Shown here in pieces: positions 27,579 through 38,731 of a stretch of 64,000 nt of DNA. The DNA is from Diphasiastrum complanatum. Lineage: Eukaryota; Streptophyta; Lycopodiopsida; Lycopodiales; Lycopodiaceae. A model generated the notes under the pieces. That model was not told where the DNA came from. It saw only the letters and a program-made list of their open reading frames with translations, and did not search any database. A program made the translations under genes and the position numbers. Location of the stretch: assembly GCA_029204225.1 (NCBI GenBank), contig CM055099.1:66181852-66245851 (forward strand), read 5' to 3'. Each line of letters opens with the position of its first letter. The first letter of the stretch is position 1.

Positions 27579-28333
27579 GTTGTAAAGCTGACTTGGGTGC
27601 GATAGGTATGTCCCAAAAGTCCCATAGCAAGTATAGGGAATCCAACATGTGGTGATCTAGTCAAGTAGTTATAAGTCATGAGCTAGCTTTGGAGCTTAGG
27701 TTGAGGCCTAGACAACTCCTAGGTCCCATGTCTAAGAGCTGAGCTAATTCTACCAAGCCCTAATGCCCCAAAAATAATGCAAGTCCTGAAAAGCATGTAG
27801 TTCCAAGACTACGGGGAGGTACTGAAAGAACGATATGGGAAGTCTAGCAAACAAAAACTTGGCAGCTCAACCAGCTCCAGAAATCTAGCGTTAGGTCTCA
27901 ACTTCCTTTACCACTAGCACAAGCTAGGCACACTGCCTAGCTTGTGTTGGTGGCCCTAGGATGGATATAACCTCTTCCTAAACTAATAAAGAGCTTCATT
28001 GGGGATGATTGCCGTTTCGATTTTGCCTCCACAACAAGTCCAAGTGGAAGGACCCTTATTGCAACCTTTTCTCATGGCCAACACTCGAGGATCTAGCCGA
28101 CCATTGCTGTGTTAGTCACTATGCCAATGGGTTGGTTTGGCTAACCACTATGCCGATTTGGCTAATGAGTTTGGTTGGAATCTCGATCATAATTTGATGG
28201 GTGGTTGGACTTGTGAACTTATGATGTTGGCTTTTAGAAAAACTTTTATTGGATGGAATGACGATAGACTTAAGCATGTCTTGGGTTGGGGAAATTGCTC
28301 AAGTTCAGTGCCCTTTGAGGCATTGATGCTACA
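27579..28333 (+). mobile_element. Gypsy LTR, about 755 bp (element E)
   Basis: It starts TGTTGTAAAGCTGA right after the polypurine tract and is judged to end at GATGCTACA (28333). A divergent relative at 53109-53884 matches along its length, sharing the caagtctc/caagttc-agtgcccttt end. A 13-bp perfect hairpin CACAAGCTAGGCA / TGCCTAGCTTGTG lies at 27918-27946. An AATAAAG lies near 27980. Confidence 0.7.
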
Positions 28334-29609
28334 GAATGTAAGACATCATGTACAAGAACTAGCTCAAATGCATCCTATGGAAAACATATGAACCAAGAAT
28401 GCCATAAAGGATTGTCTCCATAAACTAAAGCCATTGTTAGACGGTTGGTCAGCTAGGAGATGTGTATGGCAGTTCTTGTACTATGCACGTATGTGAGTCA
28501 CAATTCATCTTCACATCCAACTCAGGTGGAACAACCTTGTTAGACCATCTGAATATAACATATAATAGCACCATGCTCTCAAACATACCCGAAGCCAACA
28601 TGAGAGACCAAGCCTACCACTTGAAGAATATGCTAGAACCATATAAAAAGAATGTAAACTTTAACCTTGTAGATCCCAAGGTATTTGAAGGGAACATGCA
28701 TACATGAAAACATGTGCTACAAAGGACTTTGATGAGATTGCCCAAGGAGGCCAGGCTTATGCCATGAACTTTGATTGCCATTGGTAAAGTAACCAAGCCA
28801 CCCATGGACATAGAATTATCATGAAAGAAGGCCCTTTGATGTAAAAGGATTTGTAGGAGTGCACCTGCACTGATTCATTTTTATGGGCTTTCTTCCATTT
28901 TTTGTCTCTTCACTTTCTTCATCATAGCATGCATTAGAAGGCAACCATTTTAAAACTTTGAGACACTCAAACATTGTGTCCTTTATGATTGATGTTATTT
29001 TTTTATTTGTCCTGCGTGCCTAATCTCCCCTTTTAGGACCTTTTCTAAATATTGTATGTAGAGGGCAGAGATCTTTTGTAGTCTAGTCCTATGCTTGCAG
29101 TTTGCCTTGCATTATATTGTGTGCCCACTTTCATCATTCCCTTTAGTCAAAAGGAGATTGCCAATCGGAAAACTCAAGCTCTTTTTCCAACATTTCAAAC
29201 TTTGTTGTGTCCTTTTGGCTGCCTTTGGTTGTAGTATGAGACAATCCCCCACACTTGATCCTTTTTGTACAAGTGATTCCTCCTATCTCTTCCTAAAGAT
29301 TTCTCACACAACATATTTGGAGATTGAAGCATCCACAAAAGGTTAAGAGATTTCTACCCATGGGCCATAATCTCACCAATCTTTTGAAATTTTTAATAAG
29401 TTTTTTTTATCTTCTAGGTGCTTCACCAAATTTCCAAAAGTTATTTTTGAGATACTAATAATGGCTCTTGCTTCTTTACCATTTCCCTCCTTTGTTGTGT
29501 GCAAACCTATAAGAAAAATGATCTGCTTGTGTTTACTCCTACTAGTGTCTCATCTCAAGCCTTGTCCTTGAGTCCCAATCCAAACAACAATAGCTTGATT
29601 GAGCATTTG

Positions 29610-29611
<2 letters not shown>
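28334..29611. other. No recognisable gene
   Basis: Only short + and - frames, none with a motif I know. Confidence 0.45.

Positions 29612-29653
<42 letters not shown>
29612..29653. repeat. (AG)n microsatellite
   Basis: About 42 bp of uninterrupted AG. Confidence 0.96.
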
Positions 29654-29656
<3 letters not shown>

Positions 29657-29899
29657 CAAAATTTCACATAGTTTCTCTTGACAAGTCAGGACCAAAAACT
29701 TTTTGAAACCTTTACTCATATAAACTAACAAGGTAAAATAAAGCTGATAAGTCCATACAGTACTCAGGAAAGCACAATAAAGTAAAACTAATTTTAAGGC
29801 GTCCAGCGGCTAGCTGGTACCTGCCACCACCCCACCACACAAAACTGCGCAGGTTAGCATAGTGAGGAAGAGAGGTGTCAACGTGGGCGTCAGTTGTTA

Positions 29900-30489
29900 T
29901 CCATGTATAAAACAAGTTATACCACTTAACAACACATTATGCTTTATAAAAACCTTAGTCCAATTTTCCCATTCAAGTATAGCAACTAGCGATAGGCCAA
30001 ACCCCATCATTACCGTATCAGGACGTCAGCCATACTGATCAATTTATAGTATAGGTCCATATCACTCAAATCATAGCAATTCTACATATTCAAAGTTAGT
30101 CGTATTCAATAACTACATAACGACTAGGACAGGCTTGGACAAATAGGTAGGTGTTAGGGCGAATCCATGCCATGCTCATCCTGACAATCGTTGAATGAAT
30201 TCAACAAGTCGTACACCCATGTCATCTATCCTGAGTATCCATGCTTTCCAGGAAGAACAAGCCACAACCCTATTTTAATCTCACACAGACCTAATTAATC
30301 TTGCTTGAAAATTATATCGTGACGTTCATTGAAAGTTCAAATCAGCATTAGAGCAGGCAGGGACAACCATGATAGTATTAGGGCAACTCCATGTGATACT
30401 AACCTGTATGCAGGACTAGGATGTCATCATTCTTGCACAAATTCATGTGTTTCAAGAATGCTCAAGCCAAAAAACCTAATTAATACTTG
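29900..30489. repeat. Left member of a dispersed direct repeat
   Basis: From tccatgtataaaacaagtt to aaaaaacctaattaatac this matches 33739-34055, which lacks about 270 bp of the middle (roughly 30055-30322). The left copy also has internal similarity between 30140-30290 and 30370-30480, with shared words such as ttagggc-a-tccatg and caagcca before cctaattaat. Confidence 0.8.
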
Positions 30490-31516
30490 CACATAATGCG
30501 CACCCGAAACTCTAATCCCTTAAATGAGAAAAACAAAATCCACATTCATTATCCCAAAACTATCTTTGTTCTATTCACTTCCTACTTATTTCAAACCGTA
30601 AAACGTTAAGTGTCTATCACGGATATATATGATAGTATCATGTTTGCAAAGACAAAAGGTTAAGTAGAGTACCTGTGACGAATGTAATGCTCAATATCGT
30701 GAGCCCAACATAAACTTCAGCTCTAAATCAATAGCGTAAGCAAAAGACACGTATATCTGTGCATATCTAATCAAATTAGCATGATTTCTTTCTACAATGG
30801 ACCTCGTGTAGAGATGACAGAAAAGGCAAACTAAACAAGTGTAATACTCCGAGTTTTATAGCAGTATATGTTACTCAACAGATCGCTGTCCATACAGCCT
30901 AATATATGACCAAACGAAGACCCAAAAAAGTGTCAAACGTAAGTGCCTTCTGGTAGGGAACCAACACAGGTCCAGTAGGTATGTATATCGCTGTTAAGGC
31001 ATGCAAAAGTGTGTCAAAAAGCGTTGGTCTCGCTTCTCCAACAGCCAGTGAAGCCTGGACTTAACATAGCAGAGAACGGTAGCATTCTAAGAAGCAAATG
31101 AAGCCAAAAAAAATGTTAAAGAGGGCTGGAAAACCAATGCTGACCCTGCATTACTCCTTTCAGAAAAAGCAACGGCGATTCGTGGGAGGTAGATCGCTGA
31201 TCAATTAGACAAACTAGCACAAAATGTCATCCAAAAAGAGTACGTGGTAAAGCTGGAAAGTGTAAGGCACACAAAGACTTACCAAATCAGCTATGCACAG
31301 CTTTGCCGGAAGAGAACGGAGGTTGCAGAGAGCAGTAGGATCTCCATCGGTTGCTAGTAGGGTAAATGTAGGAGTCGAATGTCAGGTGTATATAGTCTTT
31401 CGTGAGGTTGGATGTATAAGCTTATGGAGACACATCCATCCTGGCTTGTGGAAGAAGCCACATCTAGCATTGAATCCTATCCAGTAGATTTAGGATGAGT
31501 GAATCCCCACCGTTGA
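30490..31516. other. Possible LTR-like region, no gene
   Basis: A TGTAATACTCCGAG at 30840 looks like a gypsy LTR start. The word ATCGCTG recurs near 30885, 30990 and 31192, as in the gypsy leader at 36 kb. No primer site or tract was found, so the assignment is weak. Confidence 0.3.
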
Positions 31517-32560
31517 TCAATTGCTTAATAGAAATACGGGTTTTAACCAGGTTATTTTAGTAAATAGGCCAACCTGATTAATAAGTGCTTTTGCAAAGCT
31601 GCAAAGTGAGCATAATGAAGTGGATGGAAAATACCAATCATGCATAACATTGGGTAGATAAGACCAGCCGAATATAATATTATCAGAAATGTCGTCAATA
31701 ACACCAAACAGTCTAAGTGAAATGTGAGCATAGAACTGGTTCACATGGATATCAAAAACTCGATTACGGTAAAGTAAATGTAAAAAAAGATTTCCTTTAT
31801 TTTTGCGAGTATTGAGCTGAAGTCGGCTGGTGGTGTTTGTAACAATTTCCCTTTTATCCGCAACTTTGTCACTCTGCACAACAATCAATCCCTATAAAAG
31901 TTTAATTTCTTCAGTGGTAAGTCACTCTTCGTGTGGTTAAATGGGCCCGTTCTCTTGCCTCAATTCTACCTTTCTTGAATAGTAGATAAACTCTCAATTT
32001 CTTGGATATTATCAGTATCACCTAGTTTAGTAAGAAGCTTGGCAGAAGGGTCAATGGCAAGTTCTATAGAGGCATCAATCATATACTGTCTCATAAAAGG
32101 GTAAGATGCGCTTTGACAACATCCCTGGTAGCAGGCTTGTGTAACCACATAAAAAAAGTGTTGACTTGATTCTGTAAAGAGGCCCGCCGCCCCGGGGAAG
32201 AACTTTCCTATTAAATCCAGTTTCAAAGTGTCCTCTAACTCTTCTAGCCCAGGTCTGCTCAGAAGGGCAACGAGAAGGTTCAAACTTATTCATGTGAATA
32301 ACTGTATCGAAAGCAATGGGAGTCTCAAGAGTAGGGTTTTTGTGAAGAGCGGCAAGTTTGCAGGTTTGTATTTCCTTTTCAGTAAGATATGCGAGAATGA
32401 TCCAAAGATCGATAGGTAAGGGGGCGAGGAAGTTGACAGAAGGAAGGCTCCAAAGTTTATAGGAGGTACGGGAGGATTTGAAGATAAGGGTGCTTCGGGA
32501 GGAGGTGGAGCAGGTTCAGTAAGAACAACCCCATTTTATTTTTCAAGTCAAGAGAAAACT
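31517..32560 (-). pseudogene. Unrecognised coding-like region, minus strand, frameshifted
   Basis: From about 32560 the minus strand reads a Pro-rich stretch (EPAPPPPEAPLSSNPPVPP), then through a frame change NFLAPLPIDLWIILAYLTEKE, then NKFEPSRCPSEQTWARRVRG and FNRKVLPRGGGPLY. An alternative frame (32283-31966) is open for 105 codons, and a further 123-codon frame covers 31888-31517. The composition looks like real, decayed protein coding, and it lies just downstream, on the same strand, of a Copia gag piece. I do not recognise the family. It could be a retroelement gag-like gene or a captured host fragment. Confidence 0.35.
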
Positions 32561-32618
32561 TTTCTAATGTGCAAATTGAAAAATCTTTTTTAATTCAGCC
32601 AAATTACTGTATAAACCT

Positions 32619-33420
32619 TCAATGATACCCAGATGCTTCTTTGCGAGAAGTCATATGACGAGTAGCACCACTATCAATCACCCATTCAATGGGCTGAAAA
32701 TCAGCAACTTGCAAAACAGAACCTGAATTCCTCATAGATGTAGAAGTACTAGTAGAAGCAATATTGGACACAAAAACATATTCTTGGTTGAAGAGATCAC
32801 CACTAGCTTCAAGCTCTTGCTCCAAAGTAGCAAGTGAAGCACTAGTATCAATTCCTTTACTCTCCTCTTTCGCAAGCTTCTTCTTACAATCCTTGATGAA
32901 GTGCCCATACCTTTTGCAATAATGGCACTTCCCTTTCTTCTTTTGAGTGTTGACATCTTGACCTCCAATGGGCTTTTGCTCATCCTTGGAAGGAGGCTTC
33001 CCCTTTCCTTTTGACTTGCCTTTGCCCTTGCCTTTCGTGAAGAAAGCTTGATCTTGTTGAGTGTCACGCACAAAATTTTGCCTCGTTTGCTCCTCTTGAA
33101 GAAGCAGCCCAACAAGTCATCAAAGGAAAGTTGTTGTCCCCTAAGAGAGATACTCAAAGATGAAACAAATGGAAGATAAGATGAAGGTAATGAGTTGAGA
33201 GTAATGGAAACAAATTGACCATCCTCAATTATATCATCAATATTGAGAAGCTCCTCACGAAGATCCTTGATCTTCGTCAAGTGGATACATAGTATAAAGT
33301 GTATCCCACGCACTTTTAGATGTCTTACAAGACCTAATATGAGGTAAGATAGATCTTTTCACAGCAAGAGCAACCATAGAATGTGCTTGTGCATCCCTTC
33401 TATCCCACTTCTTTTGTTCT
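32619..33420 (-). pseudogene. Copia gag-protease fragment (element in MCU intron)
   Basis: Minus-strand gag pieces read MVALAVKRSILPHIRSCKTSKSAW, then, after a lost internal segment, KIKDLREELLNIDDIIEDG and SITLNSLPSSYLPF. A shift leads to the frame at 33071-32619 with a Lys/Gly-rich linker, zinc knuckle CHYCKRYGHFIKDC and protease site WVIDSGATRHMT. The frame ends soon after the active site. Pre-integrase, integrase and RT are absent. The gag deletion and two shifts mark it as dead. Confidence 0.85.
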
Positions 33421-33426
33421 TCCGAA

Positions 33427-33526
33427 GATGGAGAAGATGATGTTGATGATGATGATCCACGAGGTGTAGGAGGTGCCAAAGATGGAGAAGATGATGTTGA
33501 TGATGATGATCCACGAGGTGTAGGAC
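33427..33526 (-). repeat. 54-bp tandem duplication encoding TPRGSSSSTSSSP
   Basis: The unit starting gatggagaagatgatgttg recurs exactly 54 bp later (33427 and 33481). It is a multiple of three, so the minus frame keeps two copies of a Ser/Thr-rich peptide at the N-terminal side of the gag piece. Confidence 0.9.
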
Positions 33527-33738
33527 TAACCCTGAATAGGGTTTGCTGAATTTTGGGCGCCCTCCTACACAAATGCAAACCTGAAAACAAAAACAACAAG
33601 ATAAGGAGACACCACAACCAAAAATCAGTAGCAGATTTTTGGGCACCCTCCTCCAAACAAAACTTGCTGAAAATTGGTTGCATAAAAATCAGATTTGAGA
33701 TTCTGATTTTTGGGTGGCATAAATTGCTCCTCCAAGAT

Positions 33739-34055
33739 CCATGTACAAAACAAGTTATACCACTTAACAGCACATTATGCATTCTAGAAACCTTAGTCCA
33801 ATCTTCCCATTCAGGAATAGCAACTAGCGATAGGCCAAACCCTGTCACTACCGTATCAAGGCCTCAGCCATACTGATCAGTTTCTAGGATATAGATGTTC
33901 ACTAGAAGTTCAAATTAGCATTAGAGAAGGCAGGGTAAACCATGACGGTATTAGGGAAAATATATGCCATACTAACCCGTATGTAGGACTAGGATGTCAT
34001 CAGTCTTGCACAAATCCATGTGTTTCAAGAATGCTCAAACCAAAAAACCTAATTA
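33739..34055. repeat. Right member of a dispersed direct repeat
   Basis: It is similar to 29900-30489 at about 85-90 percent by eye, with an internal deletion of about 270 bp after cagccatactgatcag. Both ends coincide with the ends of similarity at the left copy. The minus-strand open frame that runs through it into the gag piece is probably fortuitous. Confidence 0.8.
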
Positions 34056-34867
34056 ATACACAAACGAGAGACAGTGCGGCAAAGTAAAGTTCTTCGAGCC
34101 AATGAATATCAAGAAAATGTAGCAAGGTTTAGAGCATTCCTGGCTTTAGTTATTCAATGACCCGAACGTGTTCAAACGACTGTTAGAGTTAATGTTCACA
34201 TTATTACCCCTAATGTTGTTATCTAGGACTAATTAGGATTATTAGGCCATGTCTGTGTGCTAATTCTAGACCATGCCTGTGTGCTAATTAAGTAAAGTTA
34301 GGTTAGACTAAAGTTCAAGATTCTAGTGCTTGATTTGGAGCAGAAGTTTTGCTATAGATAGGTGTCGGGTGCTTTTACCTTATATCGAGACATATCTTAG
34401 GCAATCGCTGGGGTTGCTTTTGGGCTGCTTTTGCTTTTGCTTTTTGGCATCGACTATTGTCTATAAGTATGGTGTCGCCTAGTGCATTCACAATGGAACA
34501 TAGTTGGAGTATATCTCATCAATGTTGTTTGTGTTCTCTTCCATGTAAGTGTATGGCTATTGTCTAATAACAATAGGAGGGCGAGTAAGTCAGAGGCATG
34601 GGAAAGGAGCTCAGATTCAAGGTCTGCGATATCTCTGGCTTTGTGGGACTTCAACTTCTTATTTGGATCCCTTGGTCTTCTTCTTGCCCTTGAATGAGAA
34701 ATTTACTTTCTCATCTCCATCTTGAAATGATAAGTAACCCATCTTGAGAAATTTACTTGCTTTTGCATGGAGCATCCTACACTCTTTAACTACAAGTACA
34801 CTATGCCTTTGCCCCTCATCCCTCTCAGACAGTTCCGCCTCATGCACCCCCATTTGCACCCATTCCG
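34056..34867. other. No recognisable gene
   Basis: Short frames with stops. The + strand near 34080-34200 has a brief coding-like reading without a known motif. Confidence 0.4.
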
Positions 34868-35493
34868 GTGGATCCTGTCCCATTGCGTCCGCCAGTTGCC
34901 ACTGTGGTTCCACCACCACCTACTGTTGATCGCACTCCCCCAGTTTACGACTTTCTCATGGACTCTCCGCCTCCCGAGCAGGAGCAGGCCCCGGATGCCA
35001 GTGACGAGGCCTTCCAGGATGTTGAGGAGATCCCTTCCTCCCTCCCTTCACATCCGGATGACCTCCCTACCCAGCAGTTTTTGTATCCCATGCCAGATGT
35101 CCACCCTCCACCAGTGTACCCCACTTACGCTGCTACACCCATCTCGGTCAGTGCATCCCACTCTCCCCATTCCACGTCTACAGCTGATGCATCCACTAGT
35201 GCCCAGCCTGTCGCGTCATCATCCATTCCCGTCACGTTTGGTGCACCGTGCTGGAGGTCCGCTACCCGTTGCCCAGCTGGTGGAGTTCTTAGGCAGCAGA
35301 GCATTTGCGGCGCGCATCAGCCGCACATGGATAGAGAGGCCACACAGGCCGTGGCCAGCCTGATTTATGAGCTGAACCTTCCATTTGCCATCACCGACTC
35401 CGAGCCCTTCAGAAGGGCCTTCCGCCTTGCACAGTCTGTCAGCCCTAGCTGGAGAGTTCCTAGTTCAGAGGTTGTCCGCACACACATGCTGAG
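34868..35493 (+). pseudogene. hAT transposase fragment: Pro-rich linker and DUF659-like start
   Basis: The + frame from 34868 opens with a Pro/Ser-rich linker (PVPLRPPVATVVPPPPT; SPPPEQEQAPDASDEAF). It then shifts frame once near 35260-35330. It ends with QAVASLIYELNLPFAITDSEPFRR and PSSEVVRTHML. The order (small helix, LPF, S-x-x-FR, PS-x-x-xR-x-xxL) is what I expect at the start of the DUF659/hAT transposase domain. The frame is cut at 35493 by the LTR of a gypsy element. The family call is from pattern memory and would need a profile search. Confidence 0.6.
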
Positions 35494-35851
35494 TGTTACG
35501 AGCTCGTAACCAGTGCCGAACCCTAGAGAACACAGATAGGTCAGATACCACAGTCAGGGTCGTGTCCAGCGTACATGACCAACAGGGCAAGACAGTGTGA
35601 GTAGTGTGCCCCAGCACGGTCCATAGCCATGGCGGGCCTAACACAGCCTAGGGACCCTGTCAGCAGGATAGGGCCCCCAGTTGGGTCCCGACATGCAGTC
35701 GGCCACGTCAGTGTCACGTGGCCGACACTTGGTAGTAGCATGCTATCAGTCCTCACACTGGGCTAGAAGGGGCTTACTCTATATCAGGGAGTAGGCAAGG
35801 TTGGGTGGATCAGTTAGTGTTTGCCCTACTGTGGTGTTAGGAGCTATTACA
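35494..35851 (+). mobile_element. 5' LTR of gypsy element F, 358 bp
   Basis: It begins TGTTACGAGCTCGTAAC, containing the 14-bp palindrome TTACGAGCTCGTAA, and ends GGAGCTATTACA. A primer site follows after one base. The LTR lies directly against the hAT coding fragment; the 5 bases before it are CTGAG. No 3' LTR was found, so the target duplication cannot be checked. Confidence 0.8.
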
Positions 35852-35852
35852 C

Positions 35853-35865
35853 TGGTATCAAAGCC
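35853..35865 (+). other. Primer binding site, tRNA-Met type (element F)
   Basis: TGGTATCAAAGCC, one base from the usual plant site, one base after the LTR end. Confidence 0.8.
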
Positions 35866-35939
35866 ATCTCCATCCTAGGGAGTTCAGGAGCAGGAGTAGA
35901 GAAAGCTATCAGAAGATAGGAAGTGTTTCTCAGGTTCTC

Positions 35940-36590
35940 AGAAAAGATTAGAGGAGGAGAATCGCTGTAGGTGCAGCCTTCAAACCCTTGAAATTCACTG
36001 AGAATTTACAGTTGAAGGAAGTAGAATTCCTTCTGTAGGTAAATCGCTGGAAAGGCAACAATCTATATCAGATTTCAGACATCTGATAGGAGATTTTAGA
36101 AAGGATTTAGAGTAGAAACCAGCGAGCAGGTCCATCGCTGTGGGATCAGACATCTACCTCTGAAATTTTAGAGAAATCCAAGGAAGTTTGAGGGGTTTTC
36201 AAGCAAATTTTCTTAGCAGGGCCAGCGCTGGACAGGGAGGTGAAAAATTGGTTTTTCATCACTGCTTTTGAGAATTTTTCAGTAGTTTGAACATCAAACT
36301 AGATTGCCACAGACCAGCGACCTACTACTTGAAGTCAGATCAGAGTTTCAAGCAATTTTTGGGCCTTAAATTTTAGAAAATTGGGCCAGACAGGTGGCTG
36401 TCCAGCCAGCGAGGGTAGGGAGACATCAAAATCAGAAATTGAAATACTTTTTGGGTCTCATATCAGAAGTAAATGAGCCAGTTGGGTTGCAATCAGACCA
36501 GCGAGCTACTATCCTCAGAGAACCGGGAAATTTGGCACCGTTTTGAAGCTTCAAACTGGCATTTTTCGGGACAGCAGGTCTGAAATCTTG
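35940..36590 (+). repeat. Degenerate 92-bp tandem repeats in gypsy leader
   Basis: The word CAGCG(A/C) falls at 36223, 36315, 36407 and 36499, exactly 92 bp apart. Within units, a TTTTTGGG word also recurs at 92 bp (36356 and 36448), and gggccag/gagccag follows in both. Earlier the complementary form TCGCTG occurs at 35962, 36044 and 36135, with spacing of 82-91 bp. The region is untranslated and lies between primer site and gag. Confidence 0.75.
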
Positions 36591-36746
36591 GGGAAAAGGC
36601 TGAAAGGGTTCCTCTTCATTCTTTCTTTGGAAGTACAGTCCTCAGAAACAGCTAAGTCATCTTTCCTTTCCCTTGTAAAGTTGTAAATTAGTCTTTTAGA
36701 CTTTTTTTCCTTCAGAAGTTAAGGTAACTCTCTTTCAGTTCCGAAG

Positions 36747-37950
36747 ATGACCACTCCTCAGGGACCTGAGCAACCCCAGGAGAGAGGCTTCGACGAACTT
36801 GAAACAGAAGCCTTGGCTTACAGAAAAGGGAAGGAACCCATGGAAGTGGAAGAACAGGAACAGTTCGCCGAAGAACTCGACGAACTGGTTACCAAGGAGC
36901 AGTTTCTCCAATTGGTAACAGAAGTGGATGAACTGAAGTTGGCATTAGCCAATTTCAAGTCCAGTGTGGACGACTCGTTCGCTGAACTCAAAAGCTTGAT
37001 TTTGAGTTCCGCGAAAGGAAGCCTTCCCTCCACTTCTCAGTTATCCCCTTCTCCACTTCCATCAGTTTCGGGTGAGACTTTACGGTCTCACCCCAGTGTT
37101 TTTTAAGATTTAAAACCTCCTACTTTTAATGGGGAACAGAAGGATAGAAATGCAGATATTCTACAAACCTTCCTCAGCAAATGGAAGAACATTCATGCTC
37201 TTAAACAGACCCCTGACCATTTGCAAGCAATTGAGGCCAGTCTTTCTTTAGGGCCTATGGCCTATAAGTGGTGGTTAAATCTCCAGGAGACTGGGCAGAC
37301 TCCCCGGTCATGGAAAGCTTTTGAAGAAGCTTTCCTAAGAGAATTTCTACCAGAAAATGAACTGGATAGAGCCTAGGAAGCCTGGGAAAGAACAGTAATG
37401 GATAAATCCCTCATCCAATATATCTCGTAGTATCGAGAAGCAATTTTAAAGATTAAAAATATGGATGACTATCAGAAAATCAGGGGATTTGTCCGTGGCC
37501 TCAAAGATGAATATAAAGTAGAGGTCCAGAGAAACTCGCCTACTACCCTTGAGCAAGCTCTCAGATATGCTCAAATCTATGATGATTCAGTGGGTAGGAA
37601 GAAGGCGAGACAACAGCCACTTTCTGAGCAGCCTTCTCAGAAAGACTTTCAATTTAAAAAGAAATTTTTAAAAAGAAAGAAAGAAGACAAATTTAAAAGT
37701 GAAGCTCCTCAGAAACGGCCCTTAAAACCAGATGATTTTGAGAAAGCCAAACAAGAACGTTTGTGCTTTGTGTGTATGGGCAAGGGACACACAGTCAGAC
37801 AGTGTCCCAAGGGGCCTTTCACTAAAAAAGATAAGAAAGATAAAAAACAAGTTCATCTTGTTCAGACTGTATGTTTCCCCAGTGACTCGGCAGCTTCCGA
37901 GATCAAAGTGTATCATGAAGGTCATGAACACTGTTGCCAGCTGACCTCTG
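36747..37950 (+). pseudogene. Ty3/gypsy gag (element F)
   Basis: It starts MTTPQGPEQPQERGF and has an acidic coiled-coil-like N part (EELDELVTKEQFLQLVTEVDELK). The retrotransposon gag domain follows (PPTFNGEQKD, FLSKWKNIHAL, SLSLGPMAYKWWLNL, WKAFEEAFLREF), then RGFVRGLKDEYKVEVQRN, a Lys-rich basic stretch and the zinc knuckle CFVCMGKGHTVRQC. In-frame stops lie near 37104, 37375 and 37430. Homology is lost soon after the knuckle, at about 37950, where hAT sequence in the opposite direction begins. Protease, RT and integrase are absent. Confidence 0.85.
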
Positions 37951-37968
37951 CAATGCTAGCGAGACCCT

Positions 37969-38373
37969 TCAGCTTTGGGCCGCATGACCTAGTACGTATG
38001 CATGACTCCCTCTCCTCGTGCGTGCCAGCCAAGCAAGCATTAACTCGGGGTCAACCACGTAAGGAGCGGTGCAAAACCGAAGAACACCCTCCGAAATGGT
38101 GTTCTCCCCCGTCACAAGACGTGGCCCGTAGGTATCCAAAAGTCGCTGCCTAACGGGAACGGACATGCTGGCACAGGGGGCAGCATTCAGTGTGCCACCA
38201 TCTCTCGCGCGTGCGCCGAGTAGGTGGCCTTTAAGGCGAGTGAGGATGGCAACGAACTCGGTCAGGCAATATCGACAGCACACTATCCTTGCACCGGACT
38301 TGTTAGACTTGTCGGGAACCCGCCTGACAATGTCCACCTCGTCCCACAGATCGGCAAGGTTGGAATGCACCAT
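37969..38373 (-). pseudogene. hAT transposase N-terminus: BED-type zinc finger fragment
   Basis: The minus frame from 38373 reads LADLWDEVDIVRRVP, then CCRYCLTEFVAILTRLKGHLLG and CASMSVPVRQRLLDTYGP. The CX2C pair, the (S/T)RLKxHLLG helix and the following C-x-x-(V/M)-P-xx-(I/V)R are what BED fingers of plant hAT transposases show. The frame stays open to 37969, next to the gypsy remnant. The DUF659-like fragment at 35 kb is on the other strand, so they are either two copies or one rearranged copy. Confidence 0.7.
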
Positions 38374-38599
38374 CTCTGTAGAAAGGACTGGGGAAAGAAG
38401 GCAGAGATCTCTGCGGGTGCAATAGGAGTCGGAAGGCTTGAAAAAACCACAATAAAGACCGAAATAGCAATAGCAGGGGAGGACGCGATCAGTGCAATGC
38501 GAAGACAGTCGGGAGGGCGCGGACAGTAGGGCGCGGATGAAGCGAGGGGGGGGATTAGGTTAAAAAAGAAAATATTAATATATTAAATATTAAAAAATT

Positions 38600-38693
38600 A
38601 TATATATTGTGGTACCGCGGATCAGTATGGATCCGCGGTACCACACTGGATCCGCGGTAGCGGTATCCGCGGATCCTAGTACCGTTGGATCTA

Positions 38694-38731
<38 letters not shown>

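Noticed and set aside
33255-33848. 197-codon minus frame as one gene
   Set aside because: Its N-terminal half is the dispersed repeat and only the C-terminal part is Copia gag; the join is probably chance.
34767-35363. Pro/His/Leu-rich 198-codon frame
   Set aside because: It is mostly an alternative frame of the hAT-like linker; only its end, after the frame change, belongs to the transposase reading.
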